NCBI GenBank assembly: GCA_041744735.1
Contig: JBGTKH010000488.1
Span: 1-7,637, forward strand
Source: JBGTKH01 sp041744735
GTDB lineage: Bacteria; Planctomycetota; Planctomycetia; Pirellulales; Pirellulaceae
DNA: 7,637 nucleotides
Direction: 5' to 3'
The notes under the pieces are model-generated. The model made no database searches, was not told where the DNA came from, and saw only the letters and a list, made by a program, of their open reading frames with translations. The translations under genes and the position numbers were made by a program. Positions 5,176 through 7,637 of the stretch are shown here, one piece after another. Each line of letters opens with the position of its first letter. The first letter of the stretch is position 1.

Positions 5176-7323
5176 ATGTTGTTGCGAATTCAGTCTGTTG
5201 CCATTCTGTCCATCTTCTTGTCCGCCCACTACGCAGTCTCTGCGCCGCCGCAGATGGATACGACTCGCGGCGACCGGATGATTGCCGAGTACTTCCGTGT
5301 GGAAACGGCGCGGTTGAGCGATGCATGTCTCGCGGATATCAAATCGCTCGACGACTGGAAAGCGAAGCGGGAAGTTTATCACCAGCAGTTGCTCGAAATG
5401 CTCGGGCTCGATCCGCTGCCCGAACGAACGGATTTGCACGCCACGGTGACCGGCAAGGTCGAGCACGACGAGTTCACGGTCGAGAACGTACACTTTCAGT
5501 CGCGGCCGGGGTTGTACGTAACGGGAAATCTGTACGTGCCGAAGACACTGGAAAAGCCAGTGCCAGCGATTCTGTACGTGTGCGGCCACGGCGGCGTGAA
5601 GAAGGACGGCATTAGCTATGGCAACAAGGTGCACTACCAGCATCACGGCGCGTGGTTCGCGCGGCACGGCTACGTCTGTTTGACGATCGATTCGCTGCAG
5701 CTCGGCGAGATCGAAGCCATCCATCACGGCACTCATCGTTATGGCATGTGGTGGTGGCTCAATCGCGGCTACACGCCAGCCGGCGTCGAAGCGTGGAATT
5801 GCGTGCGGGCGCTCGATTACCTGCAGTCGCGCAAAGAGGTCGATCCCGACAAGCTGGGCGTCACCGGGCGCAGCGGCGGCGGCGCGTACAGTTGGTGGAT
5901 TGCGGCCATCGACGAGCGCATCCAGTGCGCCGTGCCCGTGGCCGGCATCACGGATCTAGAGAATCACGTGGTGGACGGTTGTGTCGAGGGGCACTGCGAT
6001 TGCATGTTCATGCTGAACACGTACCGCTGGGACTATCCGCTCGTGGCCGCGCTGGTCGCTCCGCGGCCGCTGCTGATCAGCAACACCGACCGCGACGGCA
6101 TCTTTCCCGTGGACGGCGTGTTCCGCACCTACATGAAAGTCCGCAAGATTTACGAACTCTACGGCGCCGGCGATCGAGTGGCGTTGAACATCACCGCCGG
6201 CCCGCACAAGGACACGCAGGAATTGCAAGTGCACGCTTTCCGCTGGCTCGATCACCATCTCAAGGGCCAAGACCGTCTGATCGAAAAACCGGCCGTGCCA
6301 TTCTTCGAAATGGAACAACTGCAAGTTTTCTCTCAACTGCCGGCCGATGAGATCAACACAAGAATCCACGAGTCGTTCGTCGCCGCAGCCGTGGGGCAGG
6401 CTTCCAGCCTGCCAACCTCCAACACAACGCCGCCGCCCTCCCCTGCCCTGCCCCAGTCGCCCGAACAATGGCAACAAACTCGCGACGCTTGGTTGCAATC
6501 CCTGCAAGAAAAATCCTTTCGAGCCTGGCCCGCCGATCCGCCGCCGCTCGATGTGAAAGAAGCCTTCAACGCCGAACGACACGGCGTGCGTTTTGCCGCC
6601 TACGATTTTACAAGCCAAGAAGCGATTCGCTTGCGGCTGTATGTCGCACATCGCGCCGGTTTGGAGCAGCCGGATCTTGTCGTGCTGAATGTTCTTGACG
6701 AAGCGGGATGGAACGAGTTTCTTGCTACGATGCGGCCGGCCTTCGAAGAGCAGCTAAAGGACGAAACATTGACCGACGCAGACGAGTCGGCATTCGAACA
6801 AACAAGAAAGATGTTCGAGTCGTTCAAGTGGGCGATGGCTTACGTCGCCCCGCGCGGCATTGGCCCGACCGCTTGGGATCAAAGCGAGCGGAAGCAGACG
6901 CAGCATCAACGGCGATTCTATCTGCTGGGCCAAACGCTCGACGGCATGCGCGTGTGGGACGTGCGCCGCGCGACACAGGCCCTGCGAACACTCGATTCGA
7001 TGCACAACACGCCGCTCTGGCTGCAAAGCCACCGGCAAATGGCCGGCGTCACGTTGTACGCATCTCTATTCGAACCCGCGATCACGCGGCTCGACCTGTA
7101 CCAACTGCCGCATACACACCGCGACGGCCCGTACCTGCTAAACGTCAACCGCTATCTCGACATGCCGCAAACGGTTGCCCTGGCCGCCGAGCGTTCACGC
7201 GTGGCGATCTACGACGCCGATGAAAGCGCCTGGCAATGGCCATCGGCTGTCGTCGAGAACTTGGGCTGGGACAAGAAGCAATTACAGATTCGCAAACCGC
7301 CTGCTCTCGGCCAATCGCCTTAG
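5176..7323 (+). CDS. Secreted alpha/beta-hydrolase, acetylxylan-esterase-like, two-domain
   Basis: This encodes 715 residues from the ATG at 5176. I prefer that start to the GTG at 5128 because it opens a clean Sec signal peptide (MLLRIQSVAILSIFLSAHYA, likely cut after V-S-A23), and the 16-residue extension is translated repeat. The first hydrolase domain (about 35-385) has LYVCGHGG, a nucleophile elbow G-R-S233-G-G, an acid in NTD305RD307GIFP and a histidine in GPH344KD. This is a complete Ser-Asp-His set typical of acetylxylan esterase/dienelactone-hydrolase relatives, which remove acyl groups from polysaccharides or similar esters. A linker (about 406-432) built from repeat DNA follows. 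The C-terminal domain (about 440-705) has VAPRGIGPTAW, LLGQTLDGMRVWDVRRA and HRDGPYLLNV, resembling a second hydrolase fold. Its elbow position reads SHRQMAG (618-624) without a serine nucleophile, so it is probably non-catalytic. The substrate is not evident. Confidence 0.85.
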   Translation: MLLRIQSVAILSIFLSAHYAVSAPPQMDTTRGDRMIAEYFRVETARLSDACLADIKSLDDWKAKREVYHQQLLEMLGLDPLPERTDLHATVTGKVEHDEFTVENVHFQSRPGLYVTGNLYVPKTLEKPVPAILYVCGHGGVKKDGISYGNKVHYQHHGAWFARHGYVCLTIDSLQLGEIEAIHHGTHRYGMWWWLNRGYTPAGVEAWNCVRALDYLQSRKEVDPDKLGVTGRSGGGAYSWWIAAIDERIQCAVPVAGITDLENHVVDGCVEGHCDCMFMLNTYRWDYPLVAALVAPRPLLISNTDRDGIFPVDGVFRTYMKVRKIYELYGAGDRVALNITAGPHKDTQELQVHAFRWLDHHLKGQDRLIEKPAVPFFEMEQLQVFSQLPADEINTRIHESFVAAAVGQASSLPTSNTTPPPSPALPQSPEQWQQTRDAWLQSLQEKSFRAWPADPPPLDVKEAFNAERHGVRFAAYDFTSQEAIRLRLYVAHRAGLEQPDLVVLNVLDEAGWNEFLATMRPAFEEQLKDETLTDADESAFEQTRKMFESFKWAMAYVAPRGIGPTAWDQSERKQTQHQRRFYLLGQTLDGMRVWDVRRATQALRTLDSMHNTPLWLQSHRQMAGVTLYASLFEPAITRLDLYQLPHTHRDGPYLLNVNRYLDMPQTVALAAERSRVAIYDADESAWQWPSAVVENLGWDKKQLQIRKPPALGQSP
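6395..6413. repeat. Short palindromic repeat inside the esterase gene (family C)
   Basis: GGCAGGCT, loop TCC, AGCCTGCC form a perfect 8-bp stem. In frame it encodes part of GQASSLP at residues 407-413, in the interdomain linker and 26 bases before C-rich repeat copy 3. The stem is unrelated to the GTAG families. I recall this palindrome as common in planctomycete genomes, but could not check. Confidence 0.7.
6436..6454 (+). repeat. C-rich dispersed repeat, copy 3 (in coding sequence)
   Basis: CCCTCCCCTGCCCTGCCCC is identical over 19 bases to copy 1 (71-89) and encodes PSPALP in the same reading frame. On the minus strand it has G-runs of 4, 3, 4 and 3 with 1-2 base loops, a quadruplex-compatible pattern on the template strand. 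Confidence 0.75.
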
Positions 7324-7365
7324 TGCTTTGTCACAGCTACAAATTCGAGTGATGTGTGTGAATCA

Positions 7366-7437
7366 TCGTTTAACGGCAAGCCGGAGGCGACGGCGTGGCT
7401 TGGCGTTCGCCGTCGCCTCCGGCTTGCCGTTAAACGA
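7366..7437. repeat. 30-bp perfect palindrome between convergent genes (family D)
   Basis: Arms 7366-7395 and 7408-7437 are exact reverse complements over 30 positions, with a 12-base loop. The arms begin TCGTTTAACGGC and end GGCGACGGCG. It starts 43 bases after the esterase stop and ends 60 bases before the stop of the opposing gene. It could act as a two-way transcription end or transcript-stabilising structure, but no T-run follows on either side, so a classical intrinsic terminator is not supported. There is no GTAG foot. Confidence 0.85.
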
Positions 7438-7497
7438 GCCAACCCGAACTTTTAGTCTTGAAAAAGCCTTAGACAGCCGCAGCTCGCGCGTCCTCCC

Positions 7498-7637
7498 CTA
7501 CCGCTTCTTCAGCTTTCGCCGTGCCGTGGATTCTAGAATCGCAATCAGCGCTAAGACACACAAGATCATCAGCACAATGATCGCGGCGCCGACTGCGTCT
7601 ACGCGATGCAGCAGCAATGCACCGAGTCCGCACGTGG
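7498..7637 (-). CDS. Membrane protein C-terminus, probably ABC transporter permease (partial)
   Basis: On the minus strand a frame enters from the right edge and stops at 7498-7500, giving 45 visible residues. They read GLGALLLHRVDAVGAAIIVL, then a hydrophobic stretch (MILCVLALIAILE) and a basic tail ending RRKLKKR. One last transmembrane helix followed by a positively charged cytoplasmic tail is the usual end of binding-protein-dependent permeases of the NitT/TauT or thiamine-precursor type, where GLG-LL followed by a D-V/A-A helix is common. The fragment is too short to name a substrate. The gene converges with the esterase gene, with the palindrome at 7366-7437 between them. Confidence 0.6.
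   Translation of the reverse strand, partial: TCGLGALLLHRVDAVGAAIIVLMILCVLALIAILESTARRKLKKR

Noticed and set aside
4912..5736. Minus-strand frame of 274 codons
   Set aside because: It crosses REP repeats and the opening of the esterase gene antisense; no motif, shadow composition.
5652..6350. Plus-strand frame of 232 codons within the esterase
   Set aside because: Arg/Ala/Ser/His-rich out-of-frame reading of the hydrolase domain, a typical high-G+C shadow.

Overview
The window looks like chromosomal DNA from a planctomycete of the Pirellulales type. The evidence is a high-G+C genome, a DUF11 protein of a planctomycete type, a TadE/TadE/TadG-VWA mini-locus, a secreted double-domain esterase and many palindromic repeats between genes. 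This placement rests on remembered gene content, not on a search.

Layout. At 2-1273 (+) is the 3' part of a large DUF11-type extracellular or envelope protein that runs in from the left edge. A 568-base gap follows. It holds a compact inverted pair of REP hairpins (1299-1350) and, near its right end, a plausible promoter (about 1713-1741). Then come three co-directional genes, 1842-2267, 2299-2793 and 2849-4135: two TadE-like pseudopilins and a TadG-like protein with a von Willebrand A domain. They look like one operon for envelope pilus-type minor subunits, and no Tad motor or secretin gene is in view. At 4187-5069 is a self-contained REP/RAYT unit: a Y1 (HUH) REP-associated tyrosine transposase (4383-4943) flanked on each side by an inverted pair of the same 31-base REP. 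Each outer edge carries a short GTAG-containing tandem array. At 5176-7323 (+) is a secreted alpha/beta-hydrolase (acetylxylan-esterase-like) with an active N-terminal domain and a C-terminal second domain that lacks the nucleophile motif. The linker between them carries two repeat-type DNA insertions. Past a 30-bp perfect palindrome (7366-7437), the C-terminus of a membrane protein, probably an ABC transporter permease, is encoded on the minus strand (7498-7637, running off the right edge).

The most interesting layer is the repeat ecology. Within 7.6 kb there are four different palindromic repeat families and one dispersed C-rich/G-quadruplex-type repeat present three times. Two of the palindromic families share a GTAG foot next to the hairpin although their stems are unrelated. 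The resident transposase has its presumed cognate REPs beside it. The other GTAG family (1299-1350) shows paired compensatory stem changes, and no transposase for it is in view.
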